Shown here in pieces: positions 34,728 through 44,605 of a stretch of DNA of 51,742 nucleotides. This DNA is from JAPLFM01 sp964650885. Its GTDB lineage: Bacteria > Bacteroidota > Ignavibacteria > Kapaibacteriales > UBA2268. The notes under the pieces are model-generated. The model was given only the letters and a program-made list of their open reading frames with translations, was not told the origin of the DNA and did no database searches. The stretch spans positions 1-51,742 of the forward strand of contig CAZYXG010000013.1 in NCBI GenBank assembly GCA_964650885.1, given 5' to 3'. Within the stretch, counting starts at the first letter, position 1; every line of letters starts with the position of its first letter. The position numbers and the translations under genes were made by a program.

Positions 34728-36125
34728 ATGGAACGTCAGACGACGATTAAAAGCCCTGTATCTTTAGAAGGGATTGGTCTTCATACAGGCAATCTTTCTA
34801 AGATTACATTCCAACCCGCAAATGCAGACTATGGCTATAGATTTGTTCGTTTGGATATAGATGAAAATTTTGAAGTTGAAGCTTTGACAGACAATGTAAT
34901 TGATTTGTCGAGAGGCACAACTATTGGAAAAGATAATGTACAGATTCACACTGTTGAACATGTTTTAGCAGCTTTAGTGGGTTTGGGTATAGATAATTGC
35001 AGAATAGAACTGACTACCAACGAACCACCTGTGGGCGATGGTAGCGCATTTCCATTTGTAGAAATTCTTAGAAATGCTGGCATTAAAGAACTAGAAGCAG
35101 ATAGAGAGTATTTCGAAATAGATGAGAATATACGCTATACTAATGAGGAAACTGGCAATGATTTAGTTGCTTTGCCTATGAATGATTATAGATTGACTGT
35201 ATTAGTTGATTATGACAATCCAGCTTTAGGAAGTCAGCACACAGGAATATTTGACTTCAAAAAAGAATTCGTTAGAGAATTTGCACCTGCTAGAACTTTT
35301 TGCTTTTTGAACGAAGTGCTTGCTTTGCACAAGCAAGGGCTTATTAAAGGCGGTAGTTTGGAAAGTGCTTTAGTGATTGTGGATAAGAAGCCAGATGAAA
35401 AAGAATTACTGAAAATTAAAGAAGTATTTAAACTTGAAAAAGCTCCAGAACCAGGCGATAATGGGATACTAGACAACAGAGCTTTACGGTTCAAAAATGA
35501 AATTGCACGCCACAAATTATTAGATTTGATTGGTGATTTAGCTTTAGTTGGTGTTCGTTTGAAAGGACAAATTTTAGCTGCCAGACCTGGCCACAAGAAT
35601 AATTACGAGTTTGCCAAATTGCTTCGTGCTAAATATTTGGAAATGAAAGGTAATTTGAAATACTATCCGAATAAGAAAGCTGAAATCAATATGGATGTGA
35701 ATGATATTATGAAGGTTCTACCTCATAGATATCCGTTCTTATTATTGGATAGGATTACACATTACGACCATAGCACTTTAACAATAGTTGGTTATAAAAA
35801 CGTAACTATAAATGAAGATTTCTTTAATGGACACTTTCCAAATAAGCCAATTTTGCCAGGAGTTTTGATTTTGGAAGCTATGGCTCAAACAGGTGGCTTA
35901 TTGATTTTGAAAAGTCAGGGCGACTCTGTGATTGGAAAGCTTGCATTGTTTTCTACTATTAACAATGCTAAGTTTAGAAAGCCAGTTGTTCCAGGCGATC
36001 AGCTTGTTTTTGAAGTTACTCTTTCAAGTAAGAAATTTAATATTTTTGCATTCAAAGCAAAAGCTTATGTCTTAGGTAATTTAGTTGCAGAAGCAGAGCT
36101 TCAAGCAGCATTGGTAGATAAATAA
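34728..36125 (+). CDS. lpxC-fabZ: Bifunctional LpxC deacetylase / FabZ dehydratase
   Basis: A 465-residue fusion. LpxC (about 1-300): zinc ligands in HTVEHVLAAL and HKLLDLIGD, plus KGGSLESALVI, removing acetyl from UDP-3-O-acyl-GlcNAc. FabZ (about 315-465): catalytic HRYPFLLLDRI and GHFPNKPILPGVLILEAMAQ, dehydrating 3-hydroxyacyl-ACP. Joining the committed lipid A step with a fatty acid step that competes for the same acyl-ACP is a Bacteroidota-type trait. Upstream are two weak -7-like boxes (TAAATTTG, TATTTTTG) but no -33 at the right spacing. Confidence 0.96.
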   Translation: MERQTTIKSPVSLEGIGLHTGNLSKITFQPANADYGYRFVRLDIDENFEVEALTDNVIDLSRGTTIGKDNVQIHTVEHVLAALVGLGIDNCRIELTTNEPPVGDGSAFPFVEILRNAGIKELEADREYFEIDENIRYTNEETGNDLVALPMNDYRLTVLVDYDNPALGSQHTGIFDFKKEFVREFAPARTFCFLNEVLALHKQGLIKGGSLESALVIVDKKPDEKELLKIKEVFKLEKAPEPGDNGILDNRALRFKNEIARHKLLDLIGDLALVGVRLKGQILAARPGHKNNYEFAKLLRAKYLEMKGNLKYYPNKKAEINMDVNDIMKVLPHRYPFLLLDRITHYDHSTLTIVGYKNVTINEDFFNGHFPNKPILPGVLILEAMAQTGGLLILKSQGDSVIGKLALFSTINNAKFRKPVVPGDQLVFEVTLSSKKFNIFAFKAKAYVLGNLVAEAELQAALVDK

Positions 36126-36138
36126 AGAAACAACAACT

Positions 36139-36909
36139 ATGATTCATCCTTCAGCGATAATTTCACCGAATGCTAAAATTGGAACTAATGTTAAAATTGG
36201 TCCATATTCTGTTATTAACGACAATGTAGTAATTGGCAATAATGTAGAAATTTCTAATAGCGTTACTATTGATAACGGTGCAAGAATTGGTAATGATTGC
36301 AAAATTTTTACTGGGGCAGTTGTTTCTTCTGCACCTCAAGATTTGAAATATGCCAATGAAGAAACTTTTGCTATTATTGGTGAGCGTACTACAATTCGAG
36401 AGTATGCTACTATCAATAGAGGAACTACTGCTACTCATAAGACAATTGTTGGCGATGATGTGTTGATTATGACTTATTGCCATATTGCACACGACTGTAG
36501 AGTTGGTGATAAAGTGGTGATAGCAAATTTATCTCAATTAGCTGGACACGTGGAAATTGGCGAATGGGCAATTTTGGGTGGTTTTGCTAAAATAACTCAG
36601 TTTTGCAAAATTGGTAAACACTCTATGGTGGGTGCCGACGTGAAAATAGTTAAAGATGTTCCACACTATGCACTAATTGGCAGAGAGCCAGCACAAGTGG
36701 AAGGAATAAATAAAATTGGTCTTCGCAGAAGAGGATTTGAAAAAGAAGTGATTGATGAAATTCAGAATTTTTATGACATCATACTTTTTTCAGGCTATAA
36801 CACTACCAATGGCATAAGCAAATATTTGGAAGAAACTAAAACTTTGATACCAGAAATTCAGGAATGCTTGGACTTTGTACAGTCTTCTAGCAGAGGAATT
36901 CACAGATAA
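36139..36909 (+). CDS. lpxA: UDP-N-acetylglucosamine acyltransferase
   Basis: A 256-residue hexapeptide-repeat enzyme, the first acyl transfer of lipid A. It starts MIHPSAIISPNAKIG and has IAHDCRVGDK with the catalytic His, and IGLRRRGFEKE before the C-terminal helices. It closes the uppS-bamA-ompH-ompH-lpxD-lpxC-fabZ-lpxA operon. LpxB is not in the window. Confidence 0.95.
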   Translation: MIHPSAIISPNAKIGTNVKIGPYSVINDNVVIGNNVEISNSVTIDNGARIGNDCKIFTGAVVSSAPQDLKYANEETFAIIGERTTIREYATINRGTTATHKTIVGDDVLIMTYCHIAHDCRVGDKVVIANLSQLAGHVEIGEWAILGGFAKITQFCKIGKHSMVGADVKIVKDVPHYALIGREPAQVEGINKIGLRRRGFEKEVIDEIQNFYDIILFSGYNTTNGISKYLEETKTLIPEIQECLDFVQSSSRGIHR

Positions 36910-36924
36910 GAAATAATAGCAAGC

Positions 36925-36956
36925 AGTACAGTTTCTATTGCTTTAAGTACTGTACT
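36925..36956. repeat. Inverted repeat between convergent lpxA and amidohydrolase genes
   Basis: AGTACAGT and ACTGTACT form an 8-bp stem around a 16-base loop that includes the amidohydrolase stop. There is no T run, so a terminator role is weak. Confidence 0.35.
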
Positions 36957-38446
36957 GTGCCATTTATTACTACGCAGATTGGTTCTGTCTCACGCAAATT
37001 ATCTCTATCTTTACCATTGAAATCTCCATTAATTACAAGCATATCAGCATCGCTATTTATATCTAAAGTGCCACGGGTTTTCACTCCAGTTGAAGAATGA
37101 GTGTTTATTGTGTATGCAGTGAATGATTCCGATAAAGTAATTTTTTCTTCTGCAAACCAAGAGTTTTCTTCGTCCACAGGAATTCTATTTATAAATGCAT
37201 CTATTCCTAGCCAAGGGCTATTACTTTCAATTGGGAAATCAGAACTTGCAACGAGTGTTACGTCTTTGCTTATAAAACTTCGCCAAGGATAGCCATAATT
37301 AGCACGAATACCCAATCGCTTAATCATCATTTTTGCATCTGAAACAAAATGTATTGGCTGAACTATTGGAAAAATATTCAATTCACTGAAACGAGACAAA
37401 TCATCGTTATGAACAATTTGTGCATGTTCAATCCTTAATATAGCGTCATTGAAACCTAATTTTCTAATTTCTTCATATACATCAAGCACCATTCTATTTG
37501 CTGCATCGCCAATGGCATGAGTTGCAATTTGCCAACCAAGTTTAATTCCTTCCAAGGCACTTTTAAGCAAAATGTCTTTATCTATAAGGAAAAGCCCAGT
37601 ATTATCTTTATCGTCAGTGTATGGCTCTAAAAGAGCTGCTCCTCGAGAACCTAAAGCTCCATCAGCAAAGAATTTCAAACCAATTATTCTTAGCATTTCA
37701 CTTTCGATTGGCTTTTGTTGATAAGCTTGCCAATTATTATTTTGAGCACCCATATAGCAATTGATTCTAATTTTGAGTTTGCCAGCTTTATCAAGTTCTT
37801 TGTAAATATCTAGCACATCAAAACTTACATCCATATCGTGGATTTCAGTTAATCCTTTTTCGATGCAATTATCAATTGCATCAAGTATATATTTGGCTTT
37901 TTCTTCTTTATTTACTTTAGGAACTAATTTATTGATAAGGTTCATAGCGTTATCAACAAGAATTCCCGTGGGTTTCCCACTTTTAAACTTTCTTATTTCG
38001 CCACCTTCTGGTGCAACTGTATTTTTCTTGATGTTGGCTAATTCGAGAGCTTTTGAATTCACCCACATAGCGTGCCCATCTATTCTAGTTAATGCAACTG
38101 GTGTATTTGGAAAAGCTTCATCTAAAATACTTGCATTTGGATACTTAGCATTTTTCCAGTTTTCTTGATTCCAACCTCTGCCAATAATCCAATCGCCTTT
38201 ATATCGAGAGCGATTTACAGCTTTTGCCACACAGTCTTGTGCTGAAATTGTATCGTCAAGATTTAGACCATTTAGTTTAAGACCTAAGCCGTAGACGTGT
38301 GCGTGTGCATCTACTAAACCAGGTAAAACTAAGCTTTCACCAAAGTTATACTCTTTACCATCAATAGTGATAATAGTTTCGGTACTTTCTTCTTTTGAAA
38401 TGATTTTCTTGTTTTTGATAATTATTTTTGCTCGAATCGGCTTCAT
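36935..38446 (-). CDS. Amidohydrolase family protein (YtcJ-like)
   Basis: A 503-residue amidohydrolase-3 type enzyme. Metal ligands appear in GLVDAHAHVYG near the start, HDMDV and HAIGDAANRMVLD in the middle, HAQIV, and ASDFPIESNSPW near the end, with the family-typical INTHSSTG segment. Substrate is not evident; these are often imidases or formamide hydrolases. It is followed upstream by the ferredoxin gene with a 2-base gap, so both share a transcript. Confidence 0.87.
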   Translation of the reverse strand: MKPIRAKIIIKNKKIISKEESTETIITIDGKEYNFGESLVLPGLVDAHAHVYGLGLKLNGLNLDDTISAQDCVAKAVNRSRYKGDWIIGRGWNQENWKNAKYPNASILDEAFPNTPVALTRIDGHAMWVNSKALELANIKKNTVAPEGGEIRKFKSGKPTGILVDNAMNLINKLVPKVNKEEKAKYILDAIDNCIEKGLTEIHDMDVSFDVLDIYKELDKAGKLKIRINCYMGAQNNNWQAYQQKPIESEMLRIIGLKFFADGALGSRGAALLEPYTDDKDNTGLFLIDKDILLKSALEGIKLGWQIATHAIGDAANRMVLDVYEEIRKLGFNDAILRIEHAQIVHNDDLSRFSELNIFPIVQPIHFVSDAKMMIKRLGIRANYGYPWRSFISKDVTLVASSDFPIESNSPWLGIDAFINRIPVDEENSWFAEEKITLSESFTAYTINTHSSTGVKTRGTLDINSDADMLVINGDFNGKDRDNLRETEPICVVINGTVQYLKQ

Positions 38447-38448
38447 TT

Positions 38449-38637
38449 TTATACTTTAATTATACATTCTACTGGGCAAACTACAACGCATTGAGGCTCT
38501 TTGAAAAAACCAATACATTCCACACAAGTGTTCGGATCAATTTCAAAGAAATCAATTCCTAACGAGATTGAATATGTGGGACATTCTCTTTCACATCTTG
38601 CACAAACAATACATTCACTTGTAATTTTTAACGCCAT
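38449..38637 (-). CDS. 2[4Fe-4S] ferredoxin, YfhL type
   Basis: A 62-residue ferredoxin. Cluster 1 has C-x2-C-x2-C-x3-CP in CIVCARCERECP; cluster 2 has CVECIGFFKEPQCVVVCP, where the C-x8-C insertion is the mark of the Allochromatium/YfhL group with very low potential. Partner unknown; it starts the two-gene unit with the amidohydrolase. Confidence 0.93.
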   Translation of the reverse strand: MALKITSECIVCARCERECPTYSISLGIDFFEIDPNTCVECIGFFKEPQCVVVCPVECIIKV

Positions 38638-38709
38638 AATGTTGCAAAAATAAGTATAAATATAGTGTTACAATCAACAAACTGAATTTCTTGGAATATT
38701 TCCTGACAA

Positions 38710-39609
38710 TTATCCCTTCAATAGATTTAAGTATGCTCTTGCATAGATGATACTTTCTATGAAATTTTGCTTCCTGAAAAATTTATTTAGCAAAGAAAGC
38801 TCTAAGTAATAAACAAATTCCAAAAGTAAAAATAATTTTAAATTAATCACATTGCTATGCTTTTTCAAGAATTGAACTTTGCTGAAAGTTAATTTTTTTG
38901 CAGTTTGTTCTATTTTTTCAAAGTTTCCACTTCCACCACGCAAGTGAATTAGAAAAGCATTTGGAACAAAAAGAACATTTAAGTTTGATTTTCTAACTCT
39001 GAAAGCGAAATCTGCTTCTTCTGAATAGAAAAAGAACCTATTATCGAAACCGCCAAGAGTTTCAAAATTTCTTTTATTAATCAGAAAGCCCGCACCATCG
39101 CAATAAGGAACGGATTTTACCTGCCTACTTTTTACGATTTTCATTGAAAAATTCTTTTTACTCAAGTAATCGCTCAGCCAAGTCAAACCAATTACATCTT
39201 TTATTGCAGAGCTTACACTTGGAACAGAACCATAGCTTCTTTGCCAAGAAAAATCGGGAAAAAGATATTGCGGACAGGCAATTCCCAGCTTGGAATTAGC
39301 GATTTTGAATAATTCTGTAAAAGAATCATCGAAAAATTCGGTGTCTGAATTTAGTATTGCCACAAATTCGCTATTTGCAACTCTAACTCCAATATTGACA
39401 GATTTGGCAAAGCCAAGATTTTCTTTGTTTATAACAAGTTTCACGTCTTTATGGTGCTTTTTAATCAATGCACAAGTGTCATCGAACGAGTGATTATCCA
39501 CTACAATAATCTCTTTCGTATGAATTTGAAAGTGATTTTTTATGCTTTCTATGCACTTTAAAGTGAGATTTGCGGTATTGTATGAAACTATTACAATAGT
39601 TATTTGCAT
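38710..39609 (-). CDS. Family 2 glycosyltransferase
   Basis: A 299-residue GT-A enzyme, rhamnosyltransferase-like. The start ITIVIVSYNTANLTLKCIES, the VDNHSFDDT nucleotide contact, NLGFAKSVNIG, and LNSDTE (a D-x-E variant of the metal-binding DxD) are typical, followed by the acceptor part with RKRNFETLGGFDNRFFFYSEE. It probably adds a sugar in polysaccharide or LPS synthesis. No other surface-sugar genes are adjacent. Confidence 0.88.
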   Translation of the reverse strand: MQITIVIVSYNTANLTLKCIESIKNHFQIHTKEIIVVDNHSFDDTCALIKKHHKDVKLVINKENLGFAKSVNIGVRVANSEFVAILNSDTEFFDDSFTELFKIANSKLGIACPQYLFPDFSWQRSYGSVPSVSSAIKDVIGLTWLSDYLSKKNFSMKIVKSRQVKSVPYCDGAGFLINKRNFETLGGFDNRFFFYSEEADFAFRVRKSNLNVLFVPNAFLIHLRGGSGNFEKIEQTAKKLTFSKVQFLKKHSNVINLKLFLLLEFVYYLELSLLNKFFRKQNFIESIIYARAYLNLLKG

Positions 39610-39753
39610 ATATTCTTTATTTTTGTTTTAGAAGATAATTACAAGTTTTTTTAACAATATCAGATTATTATTTCAAAATTGCAAAAATTTTAAATAAATT
39701 TGTAATTGCATAATTCTGAAATTTAATAAAAAAAGAGTTTAACGGAGGATTAA

Positions 39754-41802
39754 TTGAAACGGAATTGGGGAAAATACTTACTTATAATTTTGCCAATAGT
39801 AGCTTCATTGTATTTGTTGTTACCAACATACACTGCTAGCAAACTAGAAAAATTAGAAGAAGAAGCAAAAGCAAAAGCAATGAGAGCTGGCAATAGTGCA
39901 GACTCGTTAAAAATTATGTCGGATTTCAAAAAAGCACATGGCGAAGAATTAAAGAAAGCCAAAGATGCTAGATTGAAACTTGGACTGGATTTGCGTGGTG
40001 GGATGTACGTAACATTGGAAGTTGATGTTATTCAACTTTTGAAAGAATCGGCTCAAAAAGAAGCTATTGATGATATTTTCAATGAAGTTATAGATAAAAC
40101 ATACAAAGCTACATCAGTTAATGATGAAAATGCTTTGGAAATATTTTTGAAAAATTTCAATGAAATTGCCAAACCAAAAGGCAAATCATTAATAAATTAT
40201 TATGATATTACTGACTTAAGAGATGCTTCTGAAGCTAAAGTAATTGAGAATTTGAAACGTAATGTGGCAGATGCGATTGAGCAAGCTCAACAAGTAATAC
40301 GCCAACGTATTGATAAATTTGGTGTGTCTGAGCCAAATATTCAATTGCAAGGTAATAGAAGAATTCTTCTTGAACTTCCTGGCGTGAAAGACCAAGAGCA
40401 AATGAGAGATTTATTGCAAACTACTGCTCGCTTGGAATTCAAACTTGTTAGAAACAATCAAGATGTAGTGAAAGCATTCAAGAAAATTGATGATTATTTA
40501 AAAAATCAATATATAGCTAAAAATGGAGGAGTTCCTACTCTTGCTGTTAAAACTGATAGCTTATCATCAACTTCTGCAACTAATACTTCATCTACTGCTT
40601 CTGCAACGACTGGTGGGAATCCAAACAATCCTTACGAAGGAATGCCTCAAGAAGCTGCACAAAAAGCATTTAAAATTGATCACCAATTCACTTCCTTGTT
40701 TGCTTCTTTTATAGTGCAAGGTAAGAAAGAAAATGCACGTTCGGATCAGTTCTTCTATATTGGAGAAATTCCTACGGCAGATTATTTCTTTAGAGTTGAG
40801 AAAGATTCTATTCCTAGAATGATGGAAGTTTTAAATAGACCTGAATTCAAATCAATAATTCCTTTTGATTTGGAAGTGGTAGTTGGTGCGAAATCATTAA
40901 CAGCTGGCGATAAAACTGCGAAAGTTGACATTTATGAATTCTTCGCTTTGAAAAAAGAAGCTGAACTTATGGGTGATGTGATTTCAGATGCAAATAAAAA
41001 CGTTGATCCAACTACAAATGGTTGGGTTGTAAATATGGGTATGAAAAGTGAAGGAGCTGAAAAATGGGCTCGTATAACTGGTGCAAATATTGACAAAAGA
41101 ATTGCTATTGTTTTGGACGGCAGAGTTTACTCAGCACCAAACGTAATATCTAAAATCTCTGGCGGAAGTTCACAAATTTCTGGTATGGCCAACAGCGAAG
41201 AAGCACACATGCTTGAAATCGTATTGAAAGCTGGTGCTTTGAAAGCCCCTGTGAAAATTATTGAAGAAAGAATTGTGGGTGCATCACTTGGTGAGGATTC
41301 AATCAAATCTGGTGTGAATGCAAGTATAATAGCATTTATTTGCGTTGTATTATTTATGGCAATCTACTATTCAAAAGGTGGAATTATTGCAAATATAGCA
41401 GTAATTATTAACGTTTTGATGACAATTGGAATTATGACAGCATTGGGTGGTTCATTATCATTGCCAGGTATTGCAGGAATTATCCTTACAATCGGTATGG
41501 CAGTGGATGCAAACATCTTGGTTTACGAAAGAATTAGAGAAGAACTATTGAGAGGTCGCACAATTAGAGCATCTATTGACGAAGGTTTCAGCAGAGCTTT
41601 GAATGCGATTTTGGATTCAAACGTAACTACATTTATGACTGGTCTGATTCTTTACATTTTTGGTACTGGATTTATCCAAGGTTTCGCAATCACATTGATG
41701 ATTGGTATCTTGACAACATTATTCACAGCAATCTTTCTTTCAAAAATCATGATTTTATTGACTTTGAAAGACGATGCTACAACTTACAACTTTGGTCAAT
41801 AA
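39754..41802 (+). CDS. secD: Protein translocase subunit SecD
   Basis: A 682-residue membrane protein using the proton gradient to pull exported proteins. N-terminal helix, GLDLRGGMYV, the periplasmic P1 domain with RQRIDKFGVSEPNIQ, a Ser/Thr/Ala-rich linker near 260-290, and six C-terminal membrane helices with GMAVDANILVYERIREEL. TTG at 39754 is the start because a perfect GGAGG lies 5 bases before it and no ATG is near. SecF follows after 49 bases. Confidence 0.95.
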   Translation: MKRNWGKYLLIILPIVASLYLLLPTYTASKLEKLEEEAKAKAMRAGNSADSLKIMSDFKKAHGEELKKAKDARLKLGLDLRGGMYVTLEVDVIQLLKESAQKEAIDDIFNEVIDKTYKATSVNDENALEIFLKNFNEIAKPKGKSLINYYDITDLRDASEAKVIENLKRNVADAIEQAQQVIRQRIDKFGVSEPNIQLQGNRRILLELPGVKDQEQMRDLLQTTARLEFKLVRNNQDVVKAFKKIDDYLKNQYIAKNGGVPTLAVKTDSLSSTSATNTSSTASATTGGNPNNPYEGMPQEAAQKAFKIDHQFTSLFASFIVQGKKENARSDQFFYIGEIPTADYFFRVEKDSIPRMMEVLNRPEFKSIIPFDLEVVVGAKSLTAGDKTAKVDIYEFFALKKEAELMGDVISDANKNVDPTTNGWVVNMGMKSEGAEKWARITGANIDKRIAIVLDGRVYSAPNVISKISGGSSQISGMANSEEAHMLEIVLKAGALKAPVKIIEERIVGASLGEDSIKSGVNASIIAFICVVLFMAIYYSKGGIIANIAVIINVLMTIGIMTALGGSLSLPGIAGIILTIGMAVDANILVYERIREELLRGRTIRASIDEGFSRALNAILDSNVTTFMTGLILYIFGTGFIQGFAITLMIGILTTLFTAIFLSKIMILLTLKDDATTYNFGQ

Positions 41803-41851
41803 TTACCATTAGTTTACAAAAAATTAAATAGAAAATAAATAAGAGGAAATA

Positions 41852-42799
41852 ATGCATTTTTTTGGAAAAACTAACATAGACTTTGTAGGACAAAGAACTA
41901 AGTTTTTTAATTTTTCATTGATAATTAATGTTTTTGGTGTTTTAGCTATTGCTGCTGGACTTGCTGGATTTCATTATTTTGAACCAGAATTTGGTATTGA
42001 CTTTGAAGGTGGTACTGAATTAGCAGTTGCTTTTAAAGGCGATGTTAATGCAGAAAAACTGAGAGGAGTTATGGAAAAGGCTCTTAAAAGCGAACCTGAG
42101 ATTAAATCATTTGGAGCTGGAAATCAATTTTTGATTAGAGTGAAAGATGTCAATAATGGTGGCAAAGTAGTAAATGAAACATTGAAAGCTAACTTCCCAG
42201 GAAGTTACACTGTGCTAAAAGAAGATAAAATCGGACCTAAAGTTGGTGCGGAAATGAGAAACTATGCAATGCTTTCAGTAGTATTGGCTATGGTTGCAAT
42301 TTTGCTTTATATCGCTTTCCGTTTTGAATTTGTGTTTGGTTTGGGGGCAATTATTGCACTTATCCATGACGTAATCTTCACAATCACTATCGTTTTGCTT
42401 GTGAACAAACTTCACATAATTAACTTAGAAGTGAACCAAGGTATGTTGGCAGCATTGCTAACAGTAATTGGTTTCTCTGTACACGATACGGTAATCGTAT
42501 TCGATAGAGTGAGAGAAAACAAAGAGAAAATGAAAAACGTTCCTTTAATGGAATTAATCAATATTTCTATCAATGAAACTTTGAGCAGAACTATTAATAC
42601 TGTTTTAACAGTAGTAATGGTATTGGCTATTATCGTAGCTTTTGGCGGACCAGTATTGCAAGGTTTTGGTTTTGTGATGTTAATCGGTATTATTATTGGT
42701 AGCTATTCATCTATTTTCGTGGCATCTTCATTCGTGATATGGTACACAGAGAAAAATAAATTAGCTGAAAAAGAATCTAAGTCATTATCAAAAGCGTAA
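41852..42799 (+). CDS. secF: Protein translocase subunit SecF
   Basis: A 315-residue partner of SecD. The start FDFVG-like NIDFVGQRTKFF, FGIDFEGGTELAV and VIGFSVHDTVIVFDRVRENK are SecF hallmarks; six membrane helices. An AGAGGAAA-like site precedes the ATG. Followed 5 bases later by the STAS gene. Confidence 0.95.
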   Translation: MHFFGKTNIDFVGQRTKFFNFSLIINVFGVLAIAAGLAGFHYFEPEFGIDFEGGTELAVAFKGDVNAEKLRGVMEKALKSEPEIKSFGAGNQFLIRVKDVNNGGKVVNETLKANFPGSYTVLKEDKIGPKVGAEMRNYAMLSVVLAMVAILLYIAFRFEFVFGLGAIIALIHDVIFTITIVLLVNKLHIINLEVNQGMLAALLTVIGFSVHDTVIVFDRVRENKEKMKNVPLMELINISINETLSRTINTVLTVVMVLAIIVAFGGPVLQGFGFVMLIGIIIGSYSSIFVASSFVIWYTEKNKLAEKESKSLSKA

Positions 42800-42804
42800 A
42801 CAAA

Positions 42805-43146
42805 ATGACATTTGAAGAAATAAAATTTTCGGATAAGAATGCTGTAGCATTAAAGCTTGGTGCATCACTTTTGGGTGGCACTGAAGCAATGGATTTTAGC
42901 AAAAAAATTGCTGAGCTTTGTAGCAACCAAACATCAAACATTTTCATTGATTTGGGAGATGTGGAAGCAATGAATAGCTCTGGACTTGGTATGCTCGTTA
43001 GTGCTTTTACTACGATTAAGAAGCATAACTTAAATATGGCTTTAGTTGATACTCCTCAGAAAGTAACTAGTCTTTTGGAGCTTACTCAATTAGACAAGAT
43101 ATTTTCTTTTGAAAATGATTTGCAATCTGCAATCTCGAAAATTTAA
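42805..43146 (+). CDS. STAS-domain protein (anti-sigma antagonist-like)
   Basis: A 113-residue single STAS domain with the phosphorylation-site segment EAMNSSGLGMLVSA. In other bacteria such proteins bind anti-sigma kinases of the RsbW/SpoIIAB type. No kinase is adjacent. It lies 5 bases after secF, likely in the same transcript, which ends at the terminator before purA. Confidence 0.85.
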   Translation: MTFEEIKFSDKNAVALKLGASLLGGTEAMDFSKKIAELCSNQTSNIFIDLGDVEAMNSSGLGMLVSAFTTIKKHNLNMALVDTPQKVTSLLELTQLDKIFSFENDLQSAISKI

Positions 43147-43168
43147 TTTTTAATTTAATTTTTTATTA

Positions 43169-43210
43169 GCTCCGAGCTTATTAATAGCTCGGAGCAATAT
43201 TTTTTTTTAT
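43169..43210 (+). terminator. Terminator after secDF-STAS
   Basis: GCTCCGAGC and GCTCGGAGC form a perfect 9-bp GC-rich stem with a 9-base loop, then a long run of T. Confidence 0.85.
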
Positions 43211-43222
43211 AGAGAGAAATCA

Positions 43223-44491
43223 ATGAGCGTTAAGCTTGTAGTTGGTGCCCAATGGGGCGATGAAGGAAAAGGAAAAATTGTTGATTTGATTAGCCAAGGT
43301 GCTGATATTGTTGCTCGCTATCAGGGGGGTGCAAATGCTGGGCATACTTTGGTGATAGAAGGGAAGCAATATATTCTACATTTAATACCATCTGGAATAT
43401 TAAATCCAGATGTAATCTGTGTGATAGGCAATGGGGTTGTCATAGATCCAGTAGCTTTAGAGCAGGAAATACAAATGCTTGCTTCACATGGTATTGATGT
43501 ATCTGGTAGATTATTCATAAGCCATAGAGCTCATTTAATTATGCCTTATCATAAAATGATGGATCAGGTTCGTGAGAAAAGTAGCAATACTATTGGCACA
43601 ACTGGAAGAGGAATTGGACCTTCATATTTTGATAAAGCAAAACGAAGCGGAATCCGAATTGTTGATCTGCTTGATAGAAAAGGATTAGAAGAAAAAATTA
43701 GAGTGAATTTGAAAGAATATAATGATATTCTGACTAAGATTTATTCTGAAGAAGAAATGGACGTTGAGCAAATAATTGAAACGTATTTGAACTTCGATAA
43801 AACAATTGACCCTTACGTTACTGATACTTCACTACTGCTTAATCAAGCAATCAAAGAAGGCAAGAAAATAATTGTAGAGGGTGCTCAAGGTGCTTTACTA
43901 GATATAGATCATGGAACTTACCCATTTGTTACTAGTTCTAACCCGACATCTGGCGGTGCTTGTACTGGATTGGGAATACCACCAACAGCAATTAAGGAAA
44001 TCATCGGCATTGTGAAAGCGTATGCAACAAGAGTAGGCAATGGACCATTCCCAACGGAATTGGAAAATGAAATTGGCGAGCAACTACGCAGCCAAGGACA
44101 TGAATTTGGAGCTACTACTGGCAGAAAAAGAAGATGCGGTTGGTTAGATTTATTTGCATTGAAATACTCTGTGATGGTGAATGGAATTAATAATATAGCA
44201 TTGACAAAATTGGATGTGCTTGATAATTTCGAGACAATTAAAGTTTGTGTGGGTTATTCTCAAAATGGCAAGAAATTAAAATCATTGCCTGCTGATGTTC
44301 AATCTTATGAAAACTTGGAATTGGAATATGTTGAATTCCCAGGTTGGAAAACAAATTTAACTGGCATTAAAGAATACGATAAGCTACCAGACAATGTGAA
44401 AACCTATATTAAATTCATAGAAGAATACACCGAAACAAAAGTAGGTTTGATTTCAGTAAGCCCAGACAGGGCTGACTCAATTATAAGATAA
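43223..44491 (+). CDS. purA: Adenylosuccinate synthetase
   Basis: A 422-residue enzyme that joins aspartate to IMP using GTP for AMP synthesis. It starts VKLVVGAQWGDEGKGKIVD, with GGANAGHT, TGRGIGPSY and TTGRKRRCGWLD. Length is typical. A GAGAGAAA site precedes the ATG. It lies between two terminators, so it is a single-gene unit. Confidence 0.97.
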   Translation: MSVKLVVGAQWGDEGKGKIVDLISQGADIVARYQGGANAGHTLVIEGKQYILHLIPSGILNPDVICVIGNGVVIDPVALEQEIQMLASHGIDVSGRLFISHRAHLIMPYHKMMDQVREKSSNTIGTTGRGIGPSYFDKAKRSGIRIVDLLDRKGLEEKIRVNLKEYNDILTKIYSEEEMDVEQIIETYLNFDKTIDPYVTDTSLLLNQAIKEGKKIIVEGAQGALLDIDHGTYPFVTSSNPTSGGACTGLGIPPTAIKEIIGIVKAYATRVGNGPFPTELENEIGEQLRSQGHEFGATTGRKRRCGWLDLFALKYSVMVNGINNIALTKLDVLDNFETIKVCVGYSQNGKKLKSLPADVQSYENLELEYVEFPGWKTNLTGIKEYDKLPDNVKTYIKFIEEYTETKVGLISVSPDRADSIIR

Positions 44492-44496
44492 ACTTT

Positions 44497-44530
44497 TGAA
44501 AGCCATTCAGCAATGAGTGGCTTTTTTTTT
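44497..44530 (+). terminator. Terminator of purA
   Basis: AAAGCCATTC and GAGTGGCTTT form a stem with one mismatch around a short loop, followed by nine or more T. Confidence 0.8.
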
Positions 44531-44571
44531 GTGAGTGTGGGTAAGTTTGGTAGATATGAGGAAATTTATTG

Positions 44572-44594
44572 AATTGCAATTTGAAATTACAATT
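44572..44594. promoter_or_regulatory. Near-perfect palindrome before the restriction gene
   Basis: AATTGCAATTT, one base, and AAATTACAATT are inverted repeats of 11 bp with one mismatch, 11 bases before the ATG. The low-complexity AT sequence weakens the case, but the place fits an operator for the restriction gene. Confidence 0.3.
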
Positions 44595-44605
44595 TAGAAA
44601 TAAAT

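Noticed and set aside
35234..35596. A 120-codon minus-strand frame inside lpxC-fabZ
   Set aside because: The sense frame encodes conserved LpxC residues throughout this stretch.
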